Positions 39,589 to 50,876 of a stretch of DNA of 64,000 nt are shown piece by piece. This stretch comes from Sergeia podlipaevii (lineage: Eukaryota > Euglenozoa > Kinetoplastea > Trypanosomatida > Trypanosomatidae), in assembly GCA_030849805.1 (NCBI GenBank), contig JASANZ010002215.1, forward strand, positions 1-64,000, read 5' to 3'. The notes beneath the pieces were generated by a model, which did not search any database, was not told the origin of the DNA, and saw only the letters and a list, made by a program, of their open reading frames with translations. A program made the translations under genes and the position numbers. The first letter of the stretch is position 1. Every line of letters begins with the position of its first letter.

Positions 39589-42003
39589 ATGCATCGAAGG
39601 CAACAGCAGAAACTGATTGGATGTGTCGTCAGCGGTGCTCTTAGGTGCTCACGTCGACCATTCGTTGACTCCCCAGCAGACATCGACTTCTCCATGTCAC
39701 AGTTCGGCCAGTACGGGCACGGTTCCTCAGAGCCTCCACCGGACCCGATTCCGCAGTCTGTCATGGAGTCCTACACACACCCGACCGAGACCGAAGGAGC
39801 ATCTTTCAAACTCTACGGTGAGACCTCCACATTTGCTAACGATGACGCCAATCGCATTTTTGCTTCTGGAAAAATGCACAGCTACGACCCAGCGGTGCTG
39901 TATGCGGACTTGAGGCTGCAGGACGTGCAGGGGGAGGCACAGCCCAGCTTTGTACCTTCGACTGCGCTACAGCAACACCTCTTGCACCAGCAGAATGGTA
40001 ACGGGGCCGCCGGTGACGGCGCCGGCGGCGAAGGTGCGCAGGGTAGTGGGACCGCAGTATTGAAGGGCGAAGAAGATGACACGGATGCTGTCATGCGCGA
40101 AGGTCGCGATAAGCAGGGAGCTGCAGGAGCTGCTGCGGTTGCGGCCGCAATGTTGGAGACGACAAAGGCGAGAGTGGATGGTATTGCGATGGTACCTGGG
40201 CATCCACTACCGGTTGTGTTCCCGAGACCAGATGGTCTCCCGCCGCCCCTCCGCTTTGTGAAAAAGTTTGGTCCTGGCGGCGCACGGCAGGTGCGTACGC
40301 GGCACAGGGTCAAGGCCAACAAGGAAGAGGAGGAGGAGATGGACCAGCTCATGTACGGTGAGGTCATGCAGAGCGACGGTCACGTGGAGGGCAACAGCAT
40401 TCAGCGACACATTGCCTTTCAGGTGTGCGTGCTAGATGAGCAGAAGCGTCCTACAAAAGTTCGCGGCTTCCAGCATTTCCGGGAAGTCTCCGATGCAATT
40501 CCTGAGAAGGTGATGCGTGGCCTCGTGAGCTCAAGCTTTTCGTGCCCTACGCTTTTGCAGTCCGCGGCGCTGCCGCAGCTGCTGCAGGGCAAAGATGTCG
40601 TAGCTGTGGCACCGAACGGAAGCGGGAAGACCATTGCCTACGCTATCCCTTCCATCGCGGTCCTCATGAAGGTGCTCTCGGACAAGGCAAGCGGCACGGA
40701 ACTGCCCTCAAGCGCGGGGCATGAGCAAGGGACAGATGTGGTGGCAGGAAGCGATGGTGTTGTGGAGGAGGCCGATCAAAAGCATGCCGCCGCGAAAGCA
40801 GAGGTGAGTGAAGCGATTGTGCCGGATAGCACCGCAAGAGGGGCGTCGAAGAGGGCGACGTGCCCAGTGGTGGTGGTGCTTGGCCCTACTCGAGAATCTG
40901 TTCAGCGTATTGCCGCCATGTACTCCTCCTTAGCCGGTGAGGATATACGCGTGGTGACAGTATATACTGCCAAGGAGGAGGAGAAGCAGAATGCGTCTGT
41001 AGCGGAGGGCTGTGACGTGCTTGTGTCCACACCGTCTCGTCTGTGCTCACTCATTGCCAGTGGGGTTGTTAGCCTCGAGGACACGCGCTTCATCGCTGCT
41101 GACGAGGTAAACAAAGTGTTCGAGATGAACGAGGGCGACTCGCTCGGTAAGGTGCTCTCCATGGTGAAGCACAATCCTGTGCACGATCAGATATCCCTGT
41201 GGTCCCCAGAGATGACGGAGGACGTGGAGGAACTCGCGGCGCACTATCTCTCCCCGCAAACAGTGACTGTGGTCGTGAGCCGCGAAGAGCAGACGAACCT
41301 CAACGTGAAACAGATCTTGTATCCACTGCAGAGCCGTGAGGAGCGACTTACTTGCCTGAAGAAGCTTTACGATCACCGGGTTATCCTGAAGCGTGAACAG
41401 GTGCTGATCTACTGCGCGTACAAGGAGATCGCCGAGGCGCTTACGAAGGAGTTGGTCTCTATTCTGTCGGCGCCATCCTCGCTGATCAAGTGTGTGCACA
41501 GCGGCATCCGTACCCGCAAGCGCAATCAAATTATGCAGCAGTTTAAGCAAGGCGAGGTGCGCATTCTCGTCGGCACCGACATTGGGACACGAAGACTCGA
41601 TGTGATTGAGCTTGAGCACGTCGTCAACTACGATCTCCCCCCGAGCACCGACACGTACATGCGCCGCATCAGTCATGTGACGGCCGGTGGACGGCATGGC
41701 ACCGCACACACGTTTTTTATCCCTAATGATACTCGAGTGCCCATGATCGCGCGATTTGTAGAGGAGCAAACTGGCAAGAAGGTTGGTCCTGACATCGAGG
41801 CTATGATTAAGAAGATCGAGGAGACGGGTGGGGAGGATGACTGGAGTACACCGATGATTCGCTTTAACACACATGCAACTTCCAACAGAAAATGGCGTGT
41901 TCGGGGAAGAAAAGGTCGACAAGGGGCGTTTGAGAAGACCTCTGGTGACGCACCAGATACTGATGTGCTACCTCGAGGTGTTGCGTCAGATGCCACTTCG
42001 TAA
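39589..42003 (+). CDS. DEAD-box-type RNA helicase homologue with degenerate motifs
   Basis: An 804-residue protein with two RecA-like domains from about residue 310. Q motif SFSCPTLLQ and motif I APNGSGKT are intact; Ia is LGPTRES, Ib TPSRL, motif II is DEVN instead of DEAD, motif III is WSP instead of SAT, V is VGTDIGTRRLD, and motif VI, normally HRIGRTGR, is RRISHVTA followed by GGRHGTA. Loss of the second Asp of motif II and of the motif VI arginines suggests that ATP may bind but hydrolysis and unwinding are lost or weak. The N terminus (MHRRQQQKLIGCVV followed by ALRCSRR) is basic and amphipathic, consistent with mitochondrial import. The frame opens upstream at a GTG, but the first ATG is 39589. 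Helicase-like proteins with degenerate motifs act in trypanosomal mitochondrial RNA or ribosome assembly; which one this is remains open. Confidence 0.82.
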   Translation: MHRRQQQKLIGCVVSGALRCSRRPFVDSPADIDFSMSQFGQYGHGSSEPPPDPIPQSVMESYTHPTETEGASFKLYGETSTFANDDANRIFASGKMHSYDPAVLYADLRLQDVQGEAQPSFVPSTALQQHLLHQQNGNGAAGDGAGGEGAQGSGTAVLKGEEDDTDAVMREGRDKQGAAGAAAVAAAMLETTKARVDGIAMVPGHPLPVVFPRPDGLPPPLRFVKKFGPGGARQVRTRHRVKANKEEEEEMDQLMYGEVMQSDGHVEGNSIQRHIAFQVCVLDEQKRPTKVRGFQHFREVSDAIPEKVMRGLVSSSFSCPTLLQSAALPQLLQGKDVVAVAPNGSGKTIAYAIPSIAVLMKVLSDKASGTELPSSAGHEQGTDVVAGSDGVVEEADQKHAAAKAEVSEAIVPDSTARGASKRATCPVVVVLGPTRESVQRIAAMYSSLAGEDIRVVTVYTAKEEEKQNASVAEGCDVLVSTPSRLCSLIASGVVSLEDTRFIAADEVNKVFEMNEGDSLGKVLSMVKHNPVHDQISLWSPEMTEDVEELAAHYLSPQTVTVVVSREEQTNLNVKQILYPLQSREERLTCLKKLYDHRVILKREQVLIYCAYKEIAEALTKELVSILSAPSSLIKCVHSGIRTRKRNQIMQQFKQGEVRILVGTDIGTRRLDVIELEHVVNYDLPPSTDTYMRRISHVTAGGRHGTAHTFFIPNDTRVPMIARFVEEQTGKKVGPDIEAMIKKIEETGGEDDWSTPMIRFNTHATSNRKWRVRGRKGRQGAFEKTSGDAPDTDVLPRGVASDATS

Positions 42004-43516
42004 TACATCCTAGAGCAGAGGAAACCTTGTCATGTTTTGTGGCGCTGTTTGATATATAAATGCCTTTCTTTTCTTTTACTAACCTTCCCTCTCCCCTTCC
42101 CGCCTTTTTTCATTTTTTTTTCCAGTTTTTCATGTGTGTATGTGTGTGCGCTGCCGCGACAGGAGGACATGAATGTGTTCGTGATAGGAGCGAGACGAAC
42201 TTTATATACAGAGATCTTCTCAATGCTTTGCTTCTCCAGCCTTGTAGCCATCAAAAAAAATAAAATAAAAATTATGTGTATGCACATAGGGAGGCGTATT
42301 CCGCTTTTCATTGATGCTTACTTCCGCCAATTTACAGCTACTTTTGTCTTTCCTCCAAAAAAAGGAACGTTGGGACACACTACGTAGTTGCATTTCTTGT
42401 TTATTCTTTGCTCCTCATCCGTTTCCCCTCTTTCCTTTACTTATCTCTTCAACTATTTACGTAGGTAGCAGCTCCAGTGTAACTACCTATTCACACCAAA
42501 ACAAACCAGATATTTTTTCTTTCTTTTCATTTTTATTTTTCCTTTGTTCTAGAGCTACGAGGTGCGCTATCATAGCACTTTGACAGATCACTTAATATTA
42601 TTGCTAACTATTATTTTTGTGCTACCAGAGAGGATAGAGCGATAAGGGAAAAGAAAGTGAGCCAAGTACATTGAAGACTAAAAGATACGGTAAGTCCTTG
42701 TACGGTCCCACAGCGGGATAGGTGGCAGATAGAAAAAAAAATTTTTTTTTTTAAGTAAAAGAATCGAATAAAGAGGAAGGGAAGTTTGAATACACGACGA
42801 GAGCAAAAATCTCCTCTCTCACACAGAGAAGCTAGCACTTGAGAGCCACTTGGTTGGTATCTCCCGCTCTCTCGTTACTATTATTTCTCGTTTTTTTTTT
42901 TTTTGCGCAACTACTTAGCTAAGTAATACCTTCACACATTTATTTATTTATTGAGCTTCAAAAGCATTTTTTTTATTTTTTTAATATATAGAGGTACATT
43001 TAGGTTCCTTTTTTTTTTCTTTTTTTTTTTTTTTCAAAACCTGTGCAGAGATCAGCCTTATCAATATATCATTTTTTTATAAAACGAGCATTCCTCTCCC
43101 TTTCAATATATACTTATATCCGTCTCGAACTGGCAAAACGCACATTAAAGGGAGACAAGGCGAGACAGTGAGTGTGTGCGGGCATTAGATATTCAAAGAA
43201 AAAAAAAAGGATTGCAAATAGGAGAACAAACATAATACTCGGTCACTTCAGTGTTAATTATTATTTTTTTTTTCCAATATATAGAAACAGCAGGTAACAA
43301 GCATAATAGTATTTGAAAATATATCGAGCCGCAAGCTCATTGCGTACATACCCACAGAAGCGCATTAGTGTTTGCTGAATACACTGTGCGCGTCTGTTCT
43401 GCATTTGAAAACAATTGAAAGAGCAGGGAACGTATCTTATTCTTTTATTCCTGTATATTTTGCGTTCACGAGTGTATAAGCGCTGTGAGGAGATCAGAGA
43501 GTGTTGACGGGCTGAA
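42004..43516 (+). other. 1.5-kb AT-rich spacer
   Basis: No gene. It contains an A9T12 palindrome near 42734-42754, many T-runs (for example 42892-42904 and 43021-43034) and, before the next gene, a TTATTCTTTTATTCC tract with AG at 43471-43472. Confidence 0.6.
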
Positions 43517-44725
43517 ATGGACGACATTAAGGAAACAGACCCTAGCTCCCTCGGAGGTCTTTCTTCTTTCGCGGTTGGCGGGCCTTTCTTCAGTACCAGT
43601 GCCGGACCTATTCGTCACGCGAGCACCACCAACGGAGAAGTTTCCAGTATTACGCGCAACCACCACGACCCAGGACTCTTTGCAGAGCTGGATGCAGAGG
43701 CGAGCAACGACTTCATTCAGAGAATATTGGATGACGTACATCAAGTGGTAGAGGAGGACGATGACAATTTGGAGATGGAGAAGCGCGTGCATGTCTCTGA
43801 AGAGGCCGTTGGTATGCCCTCGTTCTCGGTCTCTGCGACTGGCTTCAACGACATTCATCTAGGCAATGGAGGTCTGTCTCTTGGGGCTGCGTCCATCGGG
43901 AGTTACCCGACGGGCGGGACAGGTAGCGGCGCTGGTGGCTTTGTAGTGGAAGGCGCTACCGCGAGCGCCTCCTACTCTCATCCTCTAGGCTCTTCAACGT
44001 TGCTGGGACCGCAGCTCCCGCCCTACGGTGCTGCCACGGGCACGCCTAGTTTGCTTGGCTCCCAGACCCCGTACAGCTGCTATAGCGGGATCCCAAATTG
44101 CGGTGAATCCCGCACTCACATCGGCGCGGGGGGGTCTATCACCGGAATGGGTGTCTCGAAGCCCCCGCCGCCATCCTTCGCTGAGGCGGTGGCCAGCACC
44201 ACTCCGCTGTCTCTGCAAAGCCGCACTCCGCTCGAGGGCCTCTCCCCCATGCACTACGTGCCTCCCATGCCATCCGCCCCACAGGACACACTACTGCTGC
44301 GCAGTGGTCACGGGGTATTCCTTATGCAGCCTATCAGCAAGCCCACACCGCCCTACACCCCAGCTGGCACCAACGGCGTCTCTCCCCCAATCTCCCCCTT
44401 GCCCCGCTACGGAATCCCAGCGGCGGTTGCGGGTGGCTACCCGCTCGGTAGCGCTGCGGGCGGCGGGAACAACTTCCTTGGCAGCTCCGTAGCGCACGCA
44501 GGCGGTGCTGGTGCTAGTGGTAGTAGCGCACCGCCGCTTCCGCACGGGAAGGCGAATGGACTGATGAGAGGTGAAGCGTTGCCACCACCCCCGCAATACG
44601 AGAGCGCCGTTGGCTCCCAGGCAAGCTCGAGTCCGTTTCTGATGAGGGCATACACGGAAAGCATTACTTCGTTGCGAGGTACCCCAGCGTATGGTGCTGC
44701 GCCACCTCCCTATTCAGCATTCTAA
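43517..44725 (+). CDS. Unrecognised 402-aa Gly/Ser/Pro/Ala-rich protein
   Basis: The family is not recognised. ATG 43517 lies 45 nt after the candidate acceptor at 43472. The first 90 residues include an acidic helical part (DFIQRILDDVHQVVEEDDDN); the rest is low complexity with Gly/Ser/Pro/Ala and repeated Pro-Pro-Tyr-like pieces (QLPPYGAA, TPPYTPAG, PPPQYESA, the terminal APPPYSAF). Such PPxY elements bind WW domains in other eukaryotes. Coding is supported by length, GC-rich composition against an AT-rich background and upstream acceptor sequence. There is no transmembrane segment or Cys cluster. Function is unknown; a scaffold or RNA-granule role is possible, but nothing in the sequence fixes it. 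Confidence 0.7.
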   Translation: MDDIKETDPSSLGGLSSFAVGGPFFSTSAGPIRHASTTNGEVSSITRNHHDPGLFAELDAEASNDFIQRILDDVHQVVEEDDDNLEMEKRVHVSEEAVGMPSFSVSATGFNDIHLGNGGLSLGAASIGSYPTGGTGSGAGGFVVEGATASASYSHPLGSSTLLGPQLPPYGAATGTPSLLGSQTPYSCYSGIPNCGESRTHIGAGGSITGMGVSKPPPPSFAEAVASTTPLSLQSRTPLEGLSPMHYVPPMPSAPQDTLLLRSGHGVFLMQPISKPTPPYTPAGTNGVSPPISPLPRYGIPAAVAGGYPLGSAAGGGNNFLGSSVAHAGGAGASGSSAPPLPHGKANGLMRGEALPPPPQYESAVGSQASSSPFLMRAYTESITSLRGTPAYGAAPPPYSAF

Positions 44726-47700
44726 AGTTTCAAAAGTGAGAGAAGTATATAGATATGGTTTGATCTTCGTTGCGATTGCAGATGTGCCCGCGGAACTGAA
44801 TGAAGAGGAAAAACGGAAGCACAACCGCACAACTTTTTTCCTTCTGTTGTGATCAACACATGAAAAAAAAAAGTAAATTAGAAGGAGCACGACGAAAGCA
44901 ATAATAATAAAAAAAAGACAACGCGAAGGAGAAAAACATATTAATGAGATAGGGAGGTGCTTTCTTAGAAGGTGAGCAATAACATAAGGACGCTAAGGAG
45001 GACGAATAAAAGAAACTCATTAGATCCCCTTCCCTCAGTCGTTTCTATGAATGATGTTTTTATTCTATCTTGTTTTTTATTTTAAAAAAAGTGTTTTCAA
45101 TTTCTTTTTATCTTCTTTTTGCTGCATTAAGGCTACGCAACATCTAATTTGACGCACTCACAATGGTTTATTGCGTTTTTACGAATGTATAGAACTCTGT
45201 ATTATGGTGTTGATGTTTTCTTTTAGTTGCAATACTTTTTCCCGTTTGCTAATTTGTTGATTTTCACCTTTCTTTTCATGCAATTCGCTATTGGGGCCTG
45301 TGTTTTTTTTTTTCTTTGATTGGTGTCTGAAGACGAACGGGCAACTCTGAGTGCATATCTCACTTTGTGTTCCTTGTTATATATATTTTTTTCCTTTTTC
45401 CTCTCACGAGGTGAGGAAGTGAAGAAGGAGAGAAGAGAAAAAAAATGAGAGTTAGGCGGTGCTGTTGTGATTGCTGAGGAAGGAGAGAAAAAAAAATAGA
45501 GAACGATAAAAATGAATGCAGCGCCTCAAGTAATGAAGTAAAAGGAGAAAAACATTAAAATAAGGAAGATGTTTATGTGCGTATGTGGCGTAGGTGTGGG
45601 CTATCACAGAGGATCATTTTAGCCCTCTAGTCTGTTTGAGTGCGTGTTCTCAATCATGTGTGTATGTATGTATGTATATGTCTCCTTCTGTTAACGTCTG
45701 GAGGTACATGTTTATATGTTGAAGACACTGACCTGCCTGGTGGAAGCATACGCATTTTGTATTTACATGCGTGCGTACACATATATCTCTGGCAGTGGGC
45801 ATTCGTTATTTTCTTTATTGTGATTGTGTGTGTGTGTGTGTTTGTCTTTTTTTTTTTTGTTTCTAACTGTACAGTGTATGTTTTTTTTTCTCTTATGATT
45901 TTCTTTTTTTTTGTCTCTATGAAAAGTGCTCACACTATGAGTGGATGTGAGTACCACACACCCACACACACATATATATATATTTATAGTACTGCGTATT
46001 TGTTAGTGGTCAGACGTCAGACGATTTCTTTTTTTTTGTGTGTGTGTGCACTTGTTCTTAACTATTTCTTTCGTTGTAGAAGGAAAGACTTCTCCTCTTG
46101 TACATTACTGTGCATATCATTTCAGATGGGTCATTATGCTGAAGTTGCTGGTTGTCTCCTCCCTCCCTCCTCCACACACACACACAGAGGGTGTTGCGGA
46201 AGACTTAGCTCACACGTTTTTTTTTTTTCGTTCTACAGGGCTGAAATGGCAGGGGGGAAGAGGAAGCGAGTGTGCAGTTCTTCAGGAGAAGAAGGCGTTT
46301 CTGTCTGATATGAGTAGTTGTATCTGAGAGGAAGGAGAGTGGGAAGACAAAATAAATGAAAAGATGTGTATATATGTGTGGCTTTTTTGTTTTTGCGTGT
46401 GTGATTCTTCAGTGCACCTTCTTATATATATTGCACTCCTTGACAGCTCTTTGACAGCTAACGATAAATCATGTGAAAGGGGGGGAGGAGAGAGAGAGAG
46501 AGAGAGATAAGAAAGGGGAAGAACAGAGAGAATAAGAAATAGAAGTGTGTTGCTGAGAATGAGAAGGAGGATTGCTTCTTGCGTGGTGCATTTTACCTCC
46601 CCTCCTCTCCCCCTCCCTATCCAGAATATGAATACTTTGGCGTTGATGTTGCCAGACAGATTCGTATTTCCTTTTCTTTTTAAGGGCTGAGAATAAAAAT
46701 AATGATAATAATAAGTTGCTGTTAAGAAAGACTTGCGTACAACAACGACAACAACAGAAAAGGATTACAACTCTTTTTTTTGTTACTACTATTATTGAGA
46801 AACTATCGCCTCCAAGCTAATATTTTATGTTTCTGCGTAACTTTCAGCTAAGTTCAAAGTACGTTTATCAAAACGCGATTTTCTTTATTGGCATTTTTTT
46901 TTTTGCTACTTATAGTTATCATTCAATGCTGTTCTCTTTCTTCTTCTTCTTTTTTTTTATCCCCAATAGTCTCACCATACTCTGCTTTTACTGAGCACGT
47001 TAAGCACTTCCTATTATTATTATTATTATTATTGTAAGTAAAAAGAAAAGTACGAAAAGAAAGCATCACATAGAAGGAAGTGGTATAATACTTGTTCTTT
47101 TTTTTCTGCTTTACACCCTTGCATTTCATTTTCCTTTAGCTTTTCACGAGTGTGTCTACGCTATTTTTTTTTTTGTTGTTTCTTGGTATTGTTGTTGTTT
47201 AGCCCCCTCTCCCCTCTCTTTATATCACTGCGTCTCTCACACCTCTTTTCTTTTCCTCTTTTCTGTGAATACTTGTGTGGGTTCATTAGAGTGCTCTCCG
47301 AGCTGAACAACAGATAGCCAGTGCTTTGCTATTGAGTGGGAAGAAGGTACCAAAGCAAAGAGGAGGGGAAGGTTGAATCGCTTTGCAAGAGAAAGACTGA
47401 TCTCTCTTCACTAGCTTCTTCCCCCTGTTTAGTAGAAAAGCAGAAGTGGGTCGAACGAAAGAGACGTAGCAGCGCCTATACTTTTATATTGACGGGATTA
47501 AGTACGGTATCCGTTTAGCATTTAAACAGAAAAGGAGACGCTTCTGTTCTGTATCTCTGTTGAGCACACACATATTTATAAAGAGACAGAGAAGGAAGAA
47601 GAAAACGAGATCATTGCTCTTGCCAGCATACAATTTTGTAGAGTTTTTTTTTTTGAAGCACAGAAAAGTATCATTAGAGTTGAAAGTCGTCCATTGTTCA

Positions 47701-47902
47701 CTGATACGGAGCCCAATAATACACACATACACACAAAGAAGAGGTCTCTCTTATTATTTTTTTCAGAAACAAGAAAAACGTAAACAAAGCGCCTGCTTTG
47801 GGGAAGAAGAGGAACAACAATAGCGAAAGCAACAGCATAAATAAAGAAATCAACAGCTGTTAGCAACATCGCGCAGATAGTAGAGTTAGATAGGTCAACT
47901 TT
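44726..47902 (+). other. 3.2-kb gene-free region
   Basis: No convincing gene. Longer frames such as 45640-46308 are translations of (GT)n, T-runs and (CA)n and start at GTG. Contents: microsatellites (TGTG, about 45824-45842), (CA)n near 45956-45972, AG-rich purine tracts around 46485-46535, (ATT)7 at about 47014-47034, and an exact CATAGAAG octamer at 47069-47076. No single splice acceptor stands out before 47903. Confidence 0.6.
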
Positions 47903-50083
47903 ATGACGGAAGTTTCAGGTACGTGCGGTGGGGAAATTTCCTCCGGGCCTGTGGCGGCGGCGGCGGCCAAGAGAGCAGCATCACCTGCTCACACCAGCCA
48001 CAGCGATGCATTGCCCAGTCAACAGCAGCAGCAGTCAACCATTACTACAACGTTTGTTAGTCGCACAGGGATTGCGGCTGGGGGGTCAGGCATCGGTACG
48101 ACACGCAGCAGCACCGCGAGTAGCAGTCGTCATGCGAGCGTGCCTCTCAACCGTGCCAGAGTCAGCAGCTCGTGTGTCACGCCGCCGAGGCCAAAAGCGG
48201 GCTACGCGCTCTGCGGCGCACCTCTTCAGACCCTGGAGCGCACCCCTAGTAACTCGATGAACTGGCCATCGGTGCGGCGGTCGGCTTCCAGCGTGACAGC
48301 GGGTGGGGACATCACCCGTGACACATCGCGACGCTCCGACGTCATGCTGATGAGCAGCTCCTTTGCTGAAGGAGTGAGTGACAGGCATCGCAGCACGCAC
48401 TCACGTACTTCCTACTGCTCGTCCAGAGATCCTGAGAGCGACCCTGCACGTTTCGTGCAGCATCAGCGATGCTTGAGCAACGACGCTGTCGCTACTGCTG
48501 CTAGCGCTATGGCTCCGCCTTTGTTGGGAGACATGAGTGCCGTCGCGATAGAGAGCAGGGGCAGTCTCAGCCTGCCTTCTACTAACGCATGCACACCACG
48601 GGACTTCGCGGGCATCATGGGGACACCCCCAATGGGCAGTCGTTACCCACATTATTCAGCCCCCGCCCCGCCGCTTGATGTGTACGTGCAGGAAGCCGAG
48701 GCAATGGAAAGGGAAAAGTTAGAGAAGGCGGTGGAGGAACTGCGCACTGAAAATCGTAAACTGAGTGCCACCGTGGCTCGCTCTAAGGAGACACTCCCCG
48801 GACTGCAGAGGGGCATGGAGCAGAGCTACTTCTCTGTCGAGCGCCAGCAGGAAAGCATTACCAACACACTCACTCGCCGAATGGATGTTGCCAAGCGAAA
48901 CAAGGAGCGACTCATGCGTCATCTTGCGAGGGTAGAGAAGGAGAAGTCGAGGCAGGAAGCACAGCTGCGGAGCACACGCATCAACATCGACAGCCTCACG
49001 CAGAATCTCAAGAATGAAGAGACCCAAGTCACATTGCGAATGGGGTATCAACTCCGGGTACTGCAGCAGCAACGGCAACAACTCGACGCAGTGCTGGCGG
49101 AGCAATCGGCCTCACTGCAGGAGCTGGATCGGTTGGTGTTGAATGTGCAAAAGATGGGCGTTGGGGCCATGGGCGGCGTGACGCCACCCCCACAGCCCAC
49201 AGAAGGGAGTGCTAACAGGCAAGACACGACCCCTGTGCAACACAACCGACAGTATAGTAGCGCTAGTCAGACGAGCAGAACCAGCAGTAGCACTGTCACC
49301 TCCCCGGCACTGGGTGCAACCCTGATGTCTGGGGCAACCTCTGATGCCGCGTATGACCCTCAGGACATGATTCACTATCTGGAAGTGACGATCGCCTCTG
49401 TGGAGTCACTACAAGCGGAGGCTGTGGAGCGGGCAGCCACGTATGCGGAGCGGAAGAAGCGACTTGCTATGCGTCTGGAGCAGGAGGTGATCCACAGTGC
49501 GCGCGAGATACCAGGAGGGGGTGGCTGCGGTCTTACTCCGAGACGGCAGGACGAGTCGCTGATGGAGCAAGGAAAGACATATGCCAGACTGACCAGCACT
49601 AGCCACGCACGAAGTGATGAGATGACCAATATGTCCGAGATGAGCAGCGCGGATGTCTCTGTGCACCGCATGCAAGGCACTCATGACATCTCCTTGTCTC
49701 CTGACCAGCGCACGTCGCTTCTGCCAGCACACGGGGCTCCACCCCCAGTACCAGTGATAAGCAAGAGGCCGGCGTTAGAATCTCCCAGGTCTAGTCGATG
49801 CACCCCTCCTCTGCAGAGTCGTTCGTTGACTGGACTGAGACTCAACAGTGCGTCTGCGCTGCTACCTGAGAAGCTGCTGCTTCCAGGATCGACCGGCTCC
49901 TCTGCGCTCGTGGGCGGCGCCACGCATGGAGGGGGTCATGGAAGTTCAGAGGCGGGCGACTTTGACGAAGTTGCACAGAGGTCTATGAGTGTTCATGACA
50001 CATCCCGCATGGGCCCACCTAGGCTGATCAGCTCCGCGGAGTGTACCCCGAGGCGTAACTCGCTGCCGCCACCGCCCGAGTGA
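47903..50083 (+). CDS. Unrecognised 726-aa coiled-coil protein
   Basis: The family is not recognised. The N-terminal 255 residues are Ser/Ala/Thr-rich and likely disordered. A long coiled coil spans about residues 262-417 (MEREKLEKAVEELRTENRKL, then a Gln/Leu-rich RVLQQQRQQLDAVLAEQ), and a second, shorter one about 488-536 (LEVTIASVESLQAEAVERAA). The C-terminal third is again low complexity with Ser/Pro-rich clusters. There is no membrane segment or enzymatic motif. Such composition fits cytoskeletal, basal-body or flagellum-attachment proteins of trypanosomatids, but nothing specific identifies it. The ATG at 47903 follows an AT-rich leader. Confidence 0.75.
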   Translation: MTEVSGTCGGEISSGPVAAAAAKRAASPAHTSHSDALPSQQQQQSTITTTFVSRTGIAAGGSGIGTTRSSTASSSRHASVPLNRARVSSSCVTPPRPKAGYALCGAPLQTLERTPSNSMNWPSVRRSASSVTAGGDITRDTSRRSDVMLMSSSFAEGVSDRHRSTHSRTSYCSSRDPESDPARFVQHQRCLSNDAVATAASAMAPPLLGDMSAVAIESRGSLSLPSTNACTPRDFAGIMGTPPMGSRYPHYSAPAPPLDVYVQEAEAMEREKLEKAVEELRTENRKLSATVARSKETLPGLQRGMEQSYFSVERQQESITNTLTRRMDVAKRNKERLMRHLARVEKEKSRQEAQLRSTRINIDSLTQNLKNEETQVTLRMGYQLRVLQQQRQQLDAVLAEQSASLQELDRLVLNVQKMGVGAMGGVTPPPQPTEGSANRQDTTPVQHNRQYSSASQTSRTSSSTVTSPALGATLMSGATSDAAYDPQDMIHYLEVTIASVESLQAEAVERAATYAERKKRLAMRLEQEVIHSAREIPGGGGCGLTPRRQDESLMEQGKTYARLTSTSHARSDEMTNMSEMSSADVSVHRMQGTHDISLSPDQRTSLLPAHGAPPPVPVISKRPALESPRSSRCTPPLQSRSLTGLRLNSASALLPEKLLLPGSTGSSALVGGATHGGGHGSSEAGDFDEVAQRSMSVHDTSRMGPPRLISSAECTPRRNSLPPPPE

Positions 50084-50844
50084 AGTTGCATTTTTTAAAA
50101 GAAGGAATAAGGGAAGCAAAAAGCGAATACTTGACGGAGAGAATTCTCATGTGCGCAAACTCGGCGTTGCCATTTTTTTTTTTTTTTCGCGTTTTCTTTT
50201 GTTTCTTTGTGTAGATGCAAAGGACGGGAGGATGGTGGGGGGAGAAGGGAGGGAAAGGTATAGGACTGGTGTTTATCTGCGATGAGGGGGGAGGGCTCAC
50301 TGCATCTCCTCTTAAGCAGTTTCTTTTACCTATACATCTCCCTCACTTTTTCCTTTTTTTTGTTTTTATATCTTTACGTATAGTCCAGCAAAGAAAGCGA
50401 CGATTATTCTTTTGTTGTTCTTGATCTGCCTGGGTGCAGCCACGTGAGAGTGCCCTCATGCGCTTCTAAAGTACATCGCTGCAATCACGATGCACGTATA
50501 TGCGCACGTGTATACTAGAAGATTGGTTATCGTTTGCAGCAATTTTTCTTTGCTTTTTTTTTCTGTGCTTTCAAAACTGATTCATTTACCTCTTATTATT
50601 ATTATTATTATTATTATTATTGTTACTATTTCTATTATTATATATTTGCTGTGCTTAACTGCTATCCCCTCCCCCTTTCTTCTCACTCTTATTTTCTTTG
50701 GATGCAAGCTTACGAAACGAAACATGCATATTTTGATGATGATCGCATATGATACTGTGAGACGGGCATTGCTATTGTGGAAGGGGATTCACTTTCTGCT
50801 CTGCCAATGCTCTATTTATTTCGTTTTTCATTACTATTTCAATC

Positions 50845-50876
<32 letters not shown>

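Noticed and set aside
41047..41922. 291-codon antisense frame inside the helicase gene
   Set aside because: Shadow of a GC-rich coding region; the sense frame carries the helicase motifs.
45640..46308. 222-codon frame on + strand
   Set aside because: It starts at GTG and translates (GT)n, (CA)n and T-runs; composition is microsatellite-like.
14597..47076. CATAGAAG/CATAGAAA 'cycling sequence' octamers (14597, 47069)
   Set aside because: A few matches per strand are expected by chance in 64 kb, and none is clustered as in known S-phase mRNAs.
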